Positions 9,082 to 9,852 of a DNA stretch of 9,852 bases are shown in pieces (the first letter of the stretch is position 1; each line of letters starts with the position of its first letter). Source of the DNA: Lysobacterales bacterium (GTDB lineage Bacteria; Pseudomonadota; Gammaproteobacteria; Xanthomonadales; Xanthomonadaceae); contig JAATFS010000222.1 of the NCBI GenBank assembly GCA_015655035.1, forward strand, positions 1 through 9,852. The letters run 5' to 3'. The notes beneath the pieces are model-generated. The model saw only the letters and a list, made by a program, of their open reading frames with translations, ran no database searches and had not been told where the DNA came from. The translations under genes were made by a program, and so were the position numbers.

Positions 9082-9105
9082 TCCGCGCTGCGCGATCGCC
9101 GCGGA
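9082..9105. repeat. GC-rich hairpin TCCGCG-N12-CGCGGA downstream of the repetitive-protein gene
   Basis: Perfect 6-base GC-rich arms (9082-9087 and 9100-9105) flank a 12-base spacer that contains GCGATCGC on the minus strand. It lies about 50 bases past the stop codon of the upstream gene. It could stabilise or help end that transcript, but no T-tract follows in the minus direction, so an intrinsic terminator is not supported. Confidence 0.3.
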
Positions 9106-9157
9106 CCTGGTTTCCCTGACGAATCGTTTCAGCCACGCACGCGCCGCGCGAGTGACG

Positions 9158-9852
9158 CTAACGCATGCTGCCGTTGTCTTCCTGCAATTCCTTCTTGAAC
9201 GGAATATCGGGCGGCGGCCGCGCCTGGGCCGGCTGATCATTCATGTTCGGATTGCCCAGACCACAGGCGCCGCCGAACTGCAGTAGCGACACCACGCAGG
9301 TGATCCGCGTGCTGGTGCCGGGGATCGGAATATCGATCTGCTGGATGCCGCGCCGCACCCACTCTTGCAATAGCGATTCGTTGGGTACCCAGTAACGATC
9401 AAGCGAGGTGGGACTGTAGTCGTAAGGCGGCCGCTTCAACCATGTACCGGACTGCGCAATGCGATCACGCGACCAGCTATCCGCTTCGCCCCCGGGAGCG
9501 CCACGCGGCACATCGCCATCGCCGCTGCCGCCCGGCACACGCGCACTGCCGTCGGCGTTGAACAATCCAGTACTGCCCGCCGCTGCCCCCCGCTCACCCG
9601 CCTGCGCACGCGCGGCCGCGTTCCAGTCATCGCCCCGACGCGGCGAATCCCATCCGCCACTGCGGTCTGCCGGCGTCATCCCGGTTCCCGAAGCGTTGCC
9701 GCGATTGCCGGCCGGCTGGGTGGCTGTCGGCGCCTTGGCATCAGCTCGCGGCGATGGATGACTGGCGGCGCTGGGCACCGCCGGAGCCGAAACACGCGCC
9801 TCGGCAACCTGCTCCGTTGCCTGAGCGGGTGCCGCAGCCAGTTGCGGCGAGG
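9158..9852 (-). CDS. C-terminal part of a large low-complexity protein, resembling Xanthomonad 'transmembrane repetitive protein' (partial)
   Basis: The frame is open from the right edge to a TAG at 9160-9158 and gives 230 residues; the N-terminus lies outside the window. A GTG at 9778-9776 could be read as a start, but the frame continues upstream with the same Ala/Pro-rich composition, so an internal position is more likely. Roughly the first 125 residues are low-complexity (Ala, Pro, Gly, Ser, Arg) and probably disordered. The last hundred or so look folded and conserved: GTWLKRPPYDYSPTSLDRYW, then QQIDIPIPGTSTRITC, QFGGACGLGNPN and a proline run in RPPPDIPFKKELQEDN. Two cysteines (C185 and C196 of the visible part) could form a disulfide if exported. 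No membrane segment lies in the visible part. The name rests on my recollection of this tail and is moderate at best; the function is unknown. Confidence 0.6.
   Translation of the reverse strand, partial: SPQLAAAPAQATEQVAEARVSAPAVPSAASHPSPRADAKAPTATQPAGNRGNASGTGMTPADRSGGWDSPRRGDDWNAAARAQAGERGAAAGSTGLFNADGSARVPGGSGDGDVPRGAPGGEADSWSRDRIAQSGTWLKRPPYDYSPTSLDRYWVPNESLLQEWVRRGIQQIDIPIPGTSTRITCVVSLLQFGGACGLGNPNMNDQPAQARPPPDIPFKKELQEDNGSMR

Larger units (their letters stand above)
8877..9157. other. Intergenic region between the repetitive-protein gene and ndvB
   Basis: These 281 bases hold no gene I can support. Minus-strand frames that cross it run into the ndvB coding region out of frame, and translate to Cys/Arg-rich sequence without recognisable domains. 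The region should contain the 3' end of the upstream transcript and, if ndvB has its own promoter, that promoter. I could not find a convincing -35/-10 pair; for example TACAGT (8954-8949, minus) lacks a matching -35. No hairpin followed by a T-run was found in either direction. Several short inverted repeats are present and listed separately. Confidence 0.6.

Noticed and set aside
9016..9105. Intrinsic terminator after the repetitive-protein gene
   Set aside because: Hairpins exist, but none is followed by a run of T in the direction of transcription.
8852..9136. 94-codon minus-strand frame in the gap before ndvB
   Set aside because: It runs into ndvB out of frame, has a Cys/Arg-rich composition and no domain, and its GTG start has no clear ribosome-binding site.
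9776..9778. GTG as the start of a 206-residue protein
   Set aside because: The frame continues without a stop to the window edge with the same Ala/Pro-rich composition, so this is more likely an internal codon of a longer gene.

Overview
The window is a GC-rich stretch from a gammaproteobacterium, most likely in the order Xanthomonadales (Xanthomonadaceae or Rhodanobacteraceae). That placement rests on the high GC content, the codon use, and a right-hand gene fragment whose C-terminus resembles the family annotated in Xanthomonads as 'transmembrane repetitive protein'. It is an inference, not proof. All three genes I can support lie on the minus strand, so transcription runs from the high coordinates to the low ones.

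About 88% of the window is one gene (8876 to 168, minus), a 2902-residue cyclic beta-1,2-glucan synthase of the NdvB/ChvB/Cgs family. Every module of the family is present. There is an N-terminal cytoplasmic region, a membrane-embedded GT84 polymerase with its D, DxD, D/E and RxxRW motifs, a middle cyclisation (GH189, glucoamylase-like) domain, and a C-terminal GH94-type phosphorylase that sets chain length. The reading frame is intact and I see no sign of decay.

Upstream of it (9852 to 9158, minus) is the C-terminal 230 residues of a larger protein that runs off the right edge. It has a long Ala/Pro/Gly-rich low-complexity stretch followed by a well-formed C-terminal domain. A gap of 281 bases (8877-9157) separates the two. 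I find no convincing gene there, only short inverted repeats that could be regulatory or termination structures.

Downstream (171 to 1, minus) a third gene starts. Its ATG overlaps the synthase stop codon as ATGA, and it has its own GAGG ribosome-binding site. Only its first 57 codons are in the window. This tight coupling makes it a probable co-translated companion of the glucan synthase, and I do not recognise it.

The window looks like a normal housekeeping or host-interaction locus, not a mobile or defence region. I see no insertion sequence, tRNA, CRISPR array or phage gene. The points most worth following are the coupled small gene and an internal duplication inside the synthase.
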